DNA of 64,000 bases, taken from positions 1,874,614-1,938,613 of the forward strand of contig NZ_FKLA01000009.1 in NCBI RefSeq assembly GCF_900078395.1, written 5' to 3'. Below the pieces are notes generated by a model. That model was given only the letters and a program-made list of their open reading frames with translations, had not been told where the DNA came from and did no database searches. Position 1 is the first letter of the stretch. Each line of letters opens with the position of its first letter. Below are positions 28,617 to 35,655 of the stretch, in pieces. The position numbers were made by a program, and so were the translations under genes. Source of the DNA: Anaerotruncus rubiinfantis (GTDB lineage Bacteria; Bacillota; Clostridia; Oscillospirales; Ruminococcaceae).

Positions 28617-29852
28617 CTATTCCTGCGGCTCCCAATTGCAAAGCATCTTTTCAAGTGAATCGATACTTCCGACGCTGCCGCCCTTTATTGCAAATTCTTT
28701 CCCTGCGAGTGTCCCATCAAGGATTTCCCCCTCGGCAACGCCCGGTTCCAGCTTTCCAGTCAGCCGCATCCGGCCGACCTTGAGACGCGCAAAGATCGAC
28801 TGCGCGGTTTCGCCGCCGATGACCGCGACGCGGTCAAACACAGCGTTCGCACAGATCCTTTCCGCGCATTCGCCCATGTATTCCATAATCTTTTTGCTGA
28901 CGCCGGGTTTGTAGGAATACTGTTCCACACGCGGTATGAAGATGACGCTGCCCTGCCGGTTTTTTGCAAGACAATCGGCAACTGCCCGGTCCTTAGCCGT
29001 TTCGTCCCCGTCGAGCAGGGCATCTATGTTCAGTTCGGAAATAAGCAGCCCATTCTCGTGGGATTTGGTCACCTGTTTTTGGGCCATATCGTATGCCGAG
29101 GCACAAAAGCAGAGGCTTTTTACCCGCCGTTTTTGAAAAACATGCGGCTGGGGAGCGCCGTACAGATAGGTTGCAAGCCCATCCGCCAGCCCCAGTGAGC
29201 CGGTCCAGAACACCTGCGGATAAAGCGGCACCAGCGTTTGCAGGATATTTAAAGTATCCTCCCGGGTGACCGCGTCAAAAACAATGATGCGATGATCCGC
29301 CGCAACCTGTTCCGCGGTCTTTTGCGCGAGCATGCCTCCCTTGAGCGCGTCGATATCCACCAGCCCGACCGAAAAGCGCGTGTGCTCTTCGAGGATTTCG
29401 GGAATATAGGATTTGGTGGGCGGCATCACAGGATCTTTTGCGTAGAGGGATTTGTGCAGGATCTCGCCTTCGCAGTACTGGTTGCCGTACAGCGTGAATG
29501 TACCGAGATCCGGGGCATTGTCCACAATGAAGCAGCGGTAATCGGGCATCGCCTCCAAAAGCCCTTCCAGCTCGTAGGCATCGTTCCCGCGGAATCCGGT
29601 TCCAATCTTTTTCATGAACATCTGTGGACCAAGCCTCTGGATTTTCTCACAGACAGAATAGTGCCGTTCTTTGGCGACCGCGCCGTCTGTGTTTCGCGAA
29701 GAAAGGTTGACCGCGACGATTTCCCCACCCCTCCGCGCAATCTCTTCCTCTGCGTTTGTGAAGATCGTGAGCTCCTGACCGCGTTCCGTATAGTAACTGC
29801 CGGAGTCAGCAGCACCGCTCAGATCGTCGGTTATCATTGTCAGGTAAACCAT
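28617..29852 (-). CDS. DUF1537 four-carbon acid sugar kinase
   Basis: A 411-aa member of the acid-sugar kinase family (OtnK/DtnK type) that phosphorylates tetronates such as erythronate and threonate. The N-terminal signature MITDDLSGAADSG carries the substrate Asp pair (D9, D10); the nucleotide-binding C-terminal half includes WTGSLGLADGLA and VAVIGGETAQSIFARL. The start at ATG 29852 follows GGGGGA; 23 upstream codons are rich in Phe and Ile and non-homologous. It is the first structural gene of the locus, with a near-consensus promoter and a candidate DeoR operator. In characterised pathways a dehydrogenase precedes the kinase step; none is encoded here. Confidence 0.85.
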   Translation of the reverse strand: MVYLTMITDDLSGAADSGSYYTERGQELTIFTNAEEEIARRGGEIVAVNLSSRNTDGAVAKERHYSVCEKIQRLGPQMFMKKIGTGFRGNDAYELEGLLEAMPDYRCFIVDNAPDLGTFTLYGNQYCEGEILHKSLYAKDPVMPPTKSYIPEILEEHTRFSVGLVDIDALKGGMLAQKTAEQVAADHRIIVFDAVTREDTLNILQTLVPLYPQVFWTGSLGLADGLATYLYGAPQPHVFQKRRVKSLCFCASAYDMAQKQVTKSHENGLLISELNIDALLDGDETAKDRAVADCLAKNRQGSVIFIPRVEQYSYKPGVSKKIMEYMGECAERICANAVFDRVAVIGGETAQSIFARLKVGRMRLTGKLEPGVAEGEILDGTLAGKEFAIKGGSVGSIDSLEKMLCNWEPQE

Positions 29853-29918
29853 ATTCGTCTTTCCCCCAAGTGTCCTGAAAAATATGAAAAAATGTTCGAA
29901 TAAACATATTTTTATAAT

Positions 29919-29937
29919 CACTGTTCATTGTTTGATT
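29919..29937 (-). promoter_or_regulatory. Candidate DeoR operator at the acid-sugar kinase promoter
   Basis: The plus-strand sequence CACTGTTCATTGTTTGATT matches 17 of 19 bases of the sequence at 30881-30899. Both copies lie immediately downstream of a -10 box, over the expected transcription start, where a repressor would block initiation. Confidence 0.6.
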
Positions 29938-29939
29938 TA

Positions 29940-29968
29940 ATAATAACATTAACACTGCTTTTGGTCAA
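29940..29968 (-). promoter_or_regulatory. Promoter of the acid-sugar kinase/TRAP operon
   Basis: Minus strand TTGACC-N17-TATTAT. It starts right after the DeoR-gene terminator and precedes the kinase ATG by about 87 nt. It probably drives the whole run of genes down to the PfkB kinase. Confidence 0.75.
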
Positions 29969-29995
29969 TAAAAAAACGGCCGAATTGGCCGTTTT
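29966..29995 (-). terminator. Intrinsic terminator after the DeoR gene
   Basis: A 9-bp stem (29973-29981 with 29987-29995, AAAACGGCC/GGCCGTTTT) is followed on the minus strand by a seven-T run. It separates the regulator gene from the kinase promoter. Confidence 0.85.
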
Positions 29996-30078
29996 CACAA
30001 TTATCAATCTTTAATTTTATTGCTTCCCTATATTTTCAACACGTTTATAGTTCGATCAAACATTTATATAAAGACAAA

Positions 30079-30864
30079 TTACCGTGCGATATGCAATTCA
30101 ATTCCTTTTTCTTCCAGCATTCGCCGCCATTCCTGTGGAATGCCTGCATCGGTGACAATTGCATCGATTTCATCAAGCGATGCAATGAACGACGCCTGCA
30201 CCTTGCCGAACTTACTCGAATCCATCAGCAGGATGCACACCGCCGAAGATGCAATTGCGGCGCGCTTGTTGTCCACCTCGTGTGAATGGATACAGGTGAC
30301 CCCCAGCGTTTCATGAAATCCGGATGCGGACAAAAACATCTTATTTGCGCGGATACTACGGATGAACTCGACATTTTCCTTGGAGGTAAACATCTGGTCC
30401 TCCGGATGGTAATACCCTCCCGCAAAGATCAAATTTATATCGCTGGCGCGGCGCAGCTCATTAAGAATATTAAAATTATAGCAAAGAACCGTGATCTTTT
30501 CCTTGTCGACCAGATGCTTTGCGAGCTGTGTGTTTGTTGTGCCGCTGTCCACAATCAGAATATCGTGCGGATCGACAAGCGATGCGGCATACCGCGCGAT
30601 ACTTTCCTTCTCCTTCAAGTTGCGGATCTGTTCATAAGCGATGTCGTAAAATCCGCCGCTTTCAATCTGAACCTTCTTATAGTTTTGCAGCGTCGCGCGG
30701 CCATAGCTGCGCTCAACCGCATTGTTTTTTCGAAGCTGTTCCAGATCGCGCCGAATCGTCATCTCCGAAACCTCAAAGGTCTCGGCCAGTTCTTTCACCG
30801 ACATTGTTTTATTCTCGTCGAGCAGCTCGATGATCTTTTGCATCCGGATATTCTTGTTGTTCAT
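30079..30864 (-). CDS. DeoR-family transcriptional regulator
   Basis: A 261-aa regulator with an N-terminal DeoR winged helix-turn-helix (MQKIIELLDENKTMSVKELAETFEVSEMTIRRDLEQL, about residues 8-45) and a C-terminal DeoRC sensor domain (ILIVDSGTTNTQLAKHL, LIFAGGYYHPEDQMF), which binds a phosphorylated sugar in characterised members. It is transcribed alone toward the catabolic genes, from a promoter sharing a 19-bp element with the kinase promoter. It most likely represses itself and the locus, with a phosphorylated intermediate as inducer. Confidence 0.92.
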   Translation of the reverse strand: MNNKNIRMQKIIELLDENKTMSVKELAETFEVSEMTIRRDLEQLRKNNAVERSYGRATLQNYKKVQIESGGFYDIAYEQIRNLKEKESIARYAASLVDPHDILIVDSGTTNTQLAKHLVDKEKITVLCYNFNILNELRRASDINLIFAGGYYHPEDQMFTSKENVEFIRSIRANKMFLSASGFHETLGVTCIHSHEVDNKRAAIASSAVCILLMDSSKFGKVQASFIASLDEIDAIVTDAGIPQEWRRMLEEKGIELHIAR

Positions 30865-30880
30865 TTTTGCGCCTTCATCC

Positions 30881-30899
30881 CACTATTTATTGTTTGATT
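30881..30899 (-). promoter_or_regulatory. Candidate DeoR operator at its own promoter
   Basis: CACTATTTATTGTTTGATT (plus strand) matches 29919-29937 at 17 of 19 positions and likewise lies just downstream of a -10 box. This fits autoregulation. Confidence 0.6.
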
Positions 30900-30902
30900 G
30901 AT

Positions 30903-30931
30903 ATTATAACGGAAAATGAATACAGAAACAA
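30903..30931 (-). promoter_or_regulatory. Promoter of the DeoR gene
   Basis: Minus strand TTGTTT-N17-TATAAT, about 39 nt before the DeoR ATG at 30864. Confidence 0.7.
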
Positions 30932-31051
30932 CATCTTTTTTGAATAACTTCTTTTGTTTTAAATGCTCATTTCTCACCGCCAAGCTTCGCAGCTATTATA
31001 CCCCATTATGTCCACATCCGCAAATGCGAAATCGGTTGGAAAAAGAGATGG

Positions 31052-31082
31052 AAAAAATCCTCCGCGTGTCAAACGCGGAGGA
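31052..31082 (-). terminator. Intrinsic terminator after radC
   Basis: A 9-bp stem TCCTCCGCG/CGCGGAGGA (31058-31066 with 31074-31082) is followed on the minus strand by TTTTTT. The right arm begins inside the last bases before the radC stop region, so termination is immediate. Confidence 0.85.
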
Positions 31083-31085
31083 CCT

Positions 31086-31772
31086 TCATCCTTCAAAGGA
31101 AAAATATCCGGAATCTCGCAGGGAAACATAATCCGAACCTGCAAAAATAAAGTGGTCGAGCAACCGGATTTTCGCCACTGCCAGCGCATCATATACCGCC
31201 TTGGTCGAGGCCATATCCGCATTTGACGGAACAGCAATCCCATTTGGATGGTTGTGCGCCAGAATCACCGAAACCGCCTGGGTACGCATCGCAATCTCCA
31301 GAATGTTGCGGGTATACATCGGCGCGGAATTGATGCTGCCCTCAATCACAAAGTCGGCATAAACCACGCTTCCCTTGCTATCGAGGCAAAGCAAAAAAAT
31401 CTGCTCCTTCGTGCGGCCGACAAATTTTGGCTGTAAAAACGTCCCGATCGCTTCTATACTGGTGAGCACAAGACCTTTCTGATCGAAATCGTCAAGATAT
31501 CTTCTGGAAAGATCCGGAATCAACTTGAGAAGCGTCGCGGTGTTGGCGCTGATCCCCTTCACTTTGCAAAGATCGCCAAAGTCCGCATTGAACACACCGG
31601 AAAGCGAACCGAATTCACGGATCAACCGGTGTGCCAGTTCATTTGTATCCCGCTGCGGGATCGCATAAAAAAGCAGAAGCTCCAGCACGTTATGCGGCTC
31701 AAAATTATCCAAACTGTCCCGCAGGAACCGGTCTTTTAGCCGTTGTCTGTGTCCGTCATGCAAGCCAGGCAT
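31086..31772 (-). CDS. radC: RadC-family JAB-domain protein (UPF0758)
   Basis: A 228-aa protein with a helix-hairpin-helix-like N-terminal region (LELLLFYAIPQRDTNELAHRLI, VKGISANTATLLKLIP) and a C-terminal JAMM metalloprotease-like domain with H173, H175, S183 and D186 (HNHP..S..D). Despite the radC name a repair role is not supported for the family; its function is unknown. It lies 38 nt after pyrE and ends at an intrinsic terminator, so it probably closes a pyrE-radC transcript. Confidence 0.9.
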   Translation of the reverse strand: MPGLHDGHRQRLKDRFLRDSLDNFEPHNVLELLLFYAIPQRDTNELAHRLIREFGSLSGVFNADFGDLCKVKGISANTATLLKLIPDLSRRYLDDFDQKGLVLTSIEAIGTFLQPKFVGRTKEQIFLLCLDSKGSVVYADFVIEGSINSAPMYTRNILEIAMRTQAVSVILAHNHPNGIAVPSNADMASTKAVYDALAVAKIRLLDHFIFAGSDYVSLRDSGYFSFEG

Positions 31773-31810
31773 CCGCTCACCACCGTTGTCCGTTCATTTT
31801 GTCAGGCTGT

Positions 31811-32401
31811 TTATTTCGCCCCCGGGGCTTTCCTGCTGCCGGGTTTCACAGCCGGAAGCTTTCCTTCCCTGCAAAGCGGGCATTCGTCCGCCTCCCAGGA
31901 AACGACTTCAGTCGGATAGACCGCTTTGAACGGTACGCCAAAATCGACCTGCCCGTTGCTGCGGTCCACGATTGAACCAACACCAACCACAACGCCGCCC
32001 GCCGCCTTGACCAGCTCGATCACCTCTTTGACCGAACCGCCCGTGGTGACAACGTCCTCCACAATCAGGCAACGCATGCCAGGCGTGATTGCAAAGCCGC
32101 GGCGCAGCTCCATTTTGCCGTCAACACGCTCGGTAAAGAAGTTTTCACAGCCAACGTGGCGGCTGACTTCATAAGCCATCTGGACGGCGCCCATTGCAGG
32201 CCCAATGACCACGTCGATCTTTTCATCTTTGTACAGTTCAGCCAGCGCCGCACAGAGTTCCTCACTGTATTTTGTGTGTCGGAAAATCTTCGCACACTGC
32301 ATATATTTGTTGGAATGCCGTCCTGAGGTCAGCAAAAAATGTCCCTCCAAAAGTACGCCGGATTCCTTCAGAATTGCTTCTACCCGTTCCCGTGTGATCA
32401 C
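31811..32401 (-). CDS. pyrE: Orotate phosphoribosyltransferase
   Basis: Makes orotidine 5'-phosphate from orotate and PRPP in pyrimidine synthesis. The type I PRTase motif CLIVEDVVTTGGSV is at about 111-124. I choose GTG 32401 (196 aa, V/MITRERVEAILKESG), preceded by AGAGGAAG. A longer frame to a TTG at 32443 would start at or before the expected transcription start of the promoter at 32447-32475. The Cys-containing tail ECPLCREGK is seen in clostridial homologues. No other pyr genes are nearby. Confidence 0.93.
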   Translation of the reverse strand: MITRERVEAILKESGVLLEGHFLLTSGRHSNKYMQCAKIFRHTKYSEELCAALAELYKDEKIDVVIGPAMGAVQMAYEVSRHVGCENFFTERVDGKMELRRGFAITPGMRCLIVEDVVTTGGSVKEVIELVKAAGGVVVGVGSIVDRSNGQVDFGVPFKAVYPTEVVSWEADECPLCREGKLPAVKPGSRKAPGAK

Positions 32402-32446
32402 GCTTTCAACTTCCTCTCTGTTGCAATAATCGATGGATTCCAAATT

Positions 32447-32475
32447 ATTATACCAAAATCCGCCTTATTTGCAAA
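32447..32475 (-). promoter_or_regulatory. Promoter of pyrE
   Basis: Minus strand TTTGCA-N17-TATAAT, 46 nt before the chosen GTG start. It is divergent from the rluA-family gene. Confidence 0.65.
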
Positions 32476-32484
32476 TAGTCTCTA

Positions 32485-32511
32485 TTGAAATATCCACTCC
32501 TGTGTTATAAT
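32485..32511 (+). promoter_or_regulatory. Probable promoter of the rluA-family gene
   Basis: A perfect -10 TATAAT at 32506-32511 lies 33 nt before the ATG. The best -35 (TTGAAA, 32485-32490) is at a short 15-bp spacing, so the -35 assignment is uncertain. Confidence 0.5.
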
Positions 32512-32543
32512 TATTTTCAGCCAAGATGCCGATGGAGGATATT

Positions 32544-33509
32544 ATGAAAGAATTTCTAATCAAGCAAAATGACGCTGGGCAGCGTTTGGACAAGTTTCTC
32601 ACCAAGGCCGTCCCCCTGCTCCCGCAGGCGCTGCTCTATAAATACATCCGCCTGAAGCGAATCAAGCTCAATGGCAAACGCTGTGAAATCTCCACCCGTC
32701 TTGCCGCCGGGGATACATTGCAACTTTACATCAACGATGAGTTTTTCGTCCCACAGAAAGAGGATCGGCTCTTCCTGTTCGCACCCACTTCCTTGACGGT
32801 GATCTATGAGGACGAAAACATCCTGCTCGCAGACAAAAAGCCCGGTCTGATTGTCCATGAGGACGATCAGCACCAAATCGATACGCTGATCAACCGCATC
32901 CTGCATTATCTTTATGAGAAGGGCGAATACGATCCTGATCTGGAACAGAGCTTCGTTCCTTCCCTGTGCAATCGGATTGACCGCAATACCGGCGGGATTG
33001 TGATCGCGGCCAAAAACGCCGCCGCGCTTCGCATCCTGAATGAGAAGATCAAGGAGCGGGAGATTGAAAAGCAATATCTTTGCATTGTGCATGGGCAGAT
33101 GCAAAAGCCGGCTGACACGCTCAAGGGCTTCCTGGTCAAGGACGAAAAGACCAACATGGTCACTGTCTACGACCACCCCATGCCGGACGGACGCACGATC
33201 CTGACACGTTACCGGGTGTTGGAAAACCGCGGTCGTTTCTCGCTGCTGGAGGTCGATTTACTGACCGGGCGCACCCATCAGATCCGGGCACATCTGGCGT
33301 CAATCGGACATCCGCTGCTGGGCGACACGAAATACGGCCACAGCCGCGACAACAAGGGCACCGGCTACCGGTTTCAGGCGCTCTATTCCTATAAGCTCAC
33401 CTTCCGTTTCAAGACGGACGCGGGAATTCTCGCCTATCTGGACGGAAAAACCTTTGAAGCGCAGCAGGTCTGGTTCCGGGACGATTTTGACGCCGGAAAA
33501 ATCCAATAA
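32544..33509 (+). CDS. RluA-family 23S rRNA/tRNA pseudouridine synthase
   Basis: The only intact plus-strand gene in the window. The 321-aa enzyme isomerises uridine to pseudouridine in a structured RNA. An S4 RNA-binding domain (about 13-60) precedes the catalytic domain, whose nucleophile is D146 in RIDRNTGGIVIAAKN; GRTHQIRAHLASIGHPLLGD follows as in RluA/RluD enzymes. It resembles the RluC-like branch but the target site cannot be assigned. Start ATG 32544 has GGAGG five bases upstream. Confidence 0.93.
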   Translation: MKEFLIKQNDAGQRLDKFLTKAVPLLPQALLYKYIRLKRIKLNGKRCEISTRLAAGDTLQLYINDEFFVPQKEDRLFLFAPTSLTVIYEDENILLADKKPGLIVHEDDQHQIDTLINRILHYLYEKGEYDPDLEQSFVPSLCNRIDRNTGGIVIAAKNAAALRILNEKIKEREIEKQYLCIVHGQMQKPADTLKGFLVKDEKTNMVTVYDHPMPDGRTILTRYRVLENRGRFSLLEVDLLTGRTHQIRAHLASIGHPLLGDTKYGHSRDNKGTGYRFQALYSYKLTFRFKTDAGILAYLDGKTFEAQQVWFRDDFDAGKIQ

Positions 33510-33559
33510 TAGTTTTTCTTGATTTAAAAAGATTTATAATTGGATTTAAAGTTTTACTA

Positions 33560-33668
33560 GATTTTTTTCAAAAAATCGCAGGGGTCATGGGGGCGGCGCC
33601 CCCGTGGCTTGGGCCCGCAGGCCCTGCTCAAAGCGTTTTTTTGATTCTTTTTTCAAGAAAAAAAGAAT
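33560..33668. repeat. Cluster of four adjacent palindromes
   Basis: Within about 110 bp there are four hairpins in a row: GATTTTTT/AAAAAATC (33560-33577), GGGGGC/GCCCCC (33589-33603), GGGCC/GGCCC (33611-33624) and ATTCTTTTTT/AAAAAAGAAT-type (about 33644-33668). Composition jumps from AT-rich to very GC-rich and back. It resembles the palindromic intergenic repeats scattered through genomes of this group; copy number cannot be seen here as no second copy occurs in the window. Confidence 0.5.
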
Positions 33669-33670
33669 GA

Positions 33671-33694
33671 GGCCGGATGCATTTGCATCCGGCC
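33671..33694. terminator. Hairpin at the convergent ends of rluA-family and xre genes
   Basis: GGCCGGATGC pairs with GCATCCGGCC (33671-33680 with 33685-33694), loop ATTT. On the minus strand CTCATTC and then a seven-T run follow; on the plus strand TTCATTT follows. It can serve both convergent genes. Confidence 0.7.
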
Positions 33695-33695
33695 T

Positions 33696-33944
33696 TCATT
33701 TGATCTCCTGTTCCAACCCCTCAAAAAGCGGGCTGTCGAAAAAGTCGTTGATCGAAATTTCCAGGCCGTCGCAAACCTTCTTGATGGTTGAGACTGTCGT
33801 ACTTTTGTTTCTCCCATTTACGATGTTGTTCAAGGTTGACTGTGTAACCCCACAAATGGTGCCCAGCTTATTTACGGTTATATTCCGCTCTTTGCAAAGC
33901 TCCAAAATCCTGTCCTTTACGGCTGTTCCAATATCCATCTTCAT
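33696..33944 (-). CDS. Small Xre-family HTH regulator
   Basis: An 82-aa Cro/C1-type helix-turn-helix protein: VKDRILELCKERNITVNKLGTICGVTQSTLNNIVNGR covers the five-helix DNA-binding domain, with recognition helix around QSTLNNIVN. A short acidic tail (FFDSPLFEGLEQEIK) ends it. I start at ATG 33944; the ATG at 33938 is almost as good and neither has a strong ribosome site. Its leader holds a direct repeat TTGAATT-N7-TTGAATT just upstream, a possible operator. It is more AT-rich than its neighbours; role unknown. Confidence 0.85.
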   Translation of the reverse strand: MKMDIGTAVKDRILELCKERNITVNKLGTICGVTQSTLNNIVNGRNKSTTVSTIKKVCDGLEISINDFFDSPLFEGLEQEIK

Positions 33945-34012
33945 CACCAATTCAATTGAGTTAATTCAACCTTATCGTTTCCAAATGAAAAAGTTTAACT
34001 CTTTTAAGTTGA

Positions 34013-34174
34013 CTTTCAAATTTCAATAATTTCCAGATCCTCGACCAACGGGCGCGCACCGCGCTGCTCGCCGGAATCCGGCTCGGCGGCCAACTGCAAG
34101 CCTCCTTCTTCCGGGAAAATGCTACCTTCTGGGAGGAATTCTGCGAGGATCAGTTGGCAGTGCGTGAAACCTGA
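34013..34174 (+). pseudogene. Gene remnant (3' end of an unidentified protein)
   Basis: A GC-rich open stretch reads, in one frame, ...ILDQRARTALLAGIRLGGQ...FFRENATFWEEF...AVRET and then stops at 34172-34174. It has no start codon or ribosome site; the sequence upstream of about 34031 turns abruptly AT-rich and hits a stop at 34010-34012. Codon use and amino-acid pattern look like real coding sequence of this genome, so it is probably the tail left after a deletion. I do not recognise the family. Confidence 0.45.
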
Positions 34175-34184
34175 CCGAACACGC

Positions 34185-34219
34185 CAAAAAACGCCACGGC
34201 AAAATGCCGTGGCGTTTTT
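34185..34219. terminator. Bidirectional terminator after the rnf operon
   Basis: AACGCCACGGC (34190-34200) pairs with GCCGTGGCGTT (34206-34216), with A6 before and T5 after. On the minus strand it lies 18 nt past the rnfB stop. Confidence 0.9.
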
Positions 34220-34236
34220 GATTCACGCTTTGGGAG

Positions 34237-35046
34237 TTATGCTTCCTTTGCGATCGCTTCACACCTGGAAACACAGGTGACAATCGCGCCGGTCGGGCAG
34301 GCGGAAACGCAGTTTCCGCAGTTGGTGCACTTTGCCGGATCAATCGACGCAAGATTGTCGGTGACGGTGATCGCGCCGCTTTCACAGGTCTTTTCGCACT
34401 TTTTGCAGCCAATGCAGCCGGTCTTGCAGACCTTGCGGGTGAAGGCGCCCTTGTCGTGGGAAGAGCAACCCACATACACCGTGCTTGTCGCCGGGATGAT
34501 CGCAATCAGGTGGTTCGGGCAGGCTTTTGCGCACATACCGCAGCCCACGCAGACCGCTTTGTCAACCACCGCGATGCCGTCGACGATCGAGATCGCGCCG
34601 TATTTGCACGCTTCAATACAATCTCCGTAGCCCAGGCAGCCGTGCGAGCAGCTTCCCTTGCCCTGGTAGAAGTAGTTGCAGGCCGCACAGGACTGTTTTC
34701 CTTCATAGTCCATAATGCTGTCGGTTTTATAACAGTTACCGGAGCAACGTACCACCGCGTACTGTGGAACAACCTCTTCGCAGGCAACGCCCATCGCGGC
34801 GCTGACCTTCTGCGCGCACTCTTCGCCGCCCACCGGGCAAAGATTCGTTTTCACGCCGTCATGGACAATCGCTTTCGCATAATCATCACAACCGGCATAG
34901 CCGCAGCCGCCGCAGTTTGCGCCAGGAAGTTCCGCACGGACCGCTTCAAACAATTCGTCGACGGGAACCGCCATGACTTTAGCCGCGATGACCAGAAGCA
35001 CCGAAGCTGCCAGGCCGATTCCGCCCACAATAATAATTGGCATCAT
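34237..35046 (-). CDS. rnfB: Rnf complex subunit RnfB
   Basis: Electron-input Fe-S subunit of the Rnf ferredoxin:NAD+ oxidoreductase, which couples ferredoxin oxidation to ion export. The 269-aa protein has an N-terminal membrane helix, a 4Fe-4S domain with GANCGGCGYAGCDDYAKA, and a C-terminal ferredoxin-like array of CxxCxxC motifs (CVGCGMCAKACP, CIGCKKCEKTC, CTNCGNCVSACP), giving multiple [4Fe-4S] clusters. It is the last gene of the operon, as usual in Clostridia, and ends at a strong bidirectional terminator. Confidence 0.97.
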   Translation of the reverse strand: MMPIIIVGGIGLAASVLLVIAAKVMAVPVDELFEAVRAELPGANCGGCGYAGCDDYAKAIVHDGVKTNLCPVGGEECAQKVSAAMGVACEEVVPQYAVVRCSGNCYKTDSIMDYEGKQSCAACNYFYQGKGSCSHGCLGYGDCIEACKYGAISIVDGIAVVDKAVCVGCGMCAKACPNHLIAIIPATSTVYVGCSSHDKGAFTRKVCKTGCIGCKKCEKTCESGAITVTDNLASIDPAKCTNCGNCVSACPTGAIVTCVSRCEAIAKEA

Positions 35047-35061
35047 TCTCTCTCACCCCCA

Positions 35062-35655
35062 TTATTTGAACAGGCCGTCAACGATTCCGCTGAAGCCCAT
35101 GAAGCTGACCGATACAATTGAAGCCGCGACCAGCGTGACCGGAATTCCCTGGAATGCCTTCGGGATGCTCTTGGAAGCATCCACGCGGGAACGCACGCCG
35201 GAGAAGAGCACCATCGCCAGCATGAAGCCAAGACCGGAACCCACCGCGTTGACCAGCGACTGTGAGAAGTTGTAGCCTTCGTCCAGGTTCAGGATGGTAA
35301 CGCCAAGCACGGCGCAGTTGGTGGTGATCAGCGGCAGATAGATGCCGAGCGCGCGATGCAGAGCCGGGATGTACTTTTTGAGCACGATCTCGATGAACTG
35401 AACCAGCGCCGCGATGATCAGGATAAAGACGATTGTCTGCAGATAATCGAGATTATTCGGGACCAGGACATAGGTGTAAATCGGCCAGGTGGCGGCGGTC
35501 GCCATCGCCATGACAAAGGTGACCGCGACGCTCATGCCGAATGCGGAATCCAGCTTTTTGCTGACGCCCAGGAACGGGCAGATTCCGAGGAACCGTGACA
35601 GAACATAGTTGTTCAACAGGACTGCGCTGACAATGATGATAGCAAACTCTTTCAC
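35062..35655 (-). CDS. rnfA: Rnf complex subunit RnfA
   Basis: A 197-aa integral membrane subunit with six predicted helices, paralogous to RnfE; the two form the membrane core and carry a [2Fe-2S] centre. Motifs NNYVLSRFLGICPFLGV and ITTNCAVLGVTILN each supply one cysteine of the intramembrane cluster. Its start overlaps the rnfE stop by 4 nt and it precedes rnfB by 15 nt. Confidence 0.97.
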   Translation of the reverse strand: MKEFAIIIVSAVLLNNYVLSRFLGICPFLGVSKKLDSAFGMSVAVTFVMAMATAATWPIYTYVLVPNNLDYLQTIVFILIIAALVQFIEIVLKKYIPALHRALGIYLPLITTNCAVLGVTILNLDEGYNFSQSLVNAVGSGLGFMLAMVLFSGVRSRVDASKSIPKAFQGIPVTLVAASIVSVSFMGFSGIVDGLFK

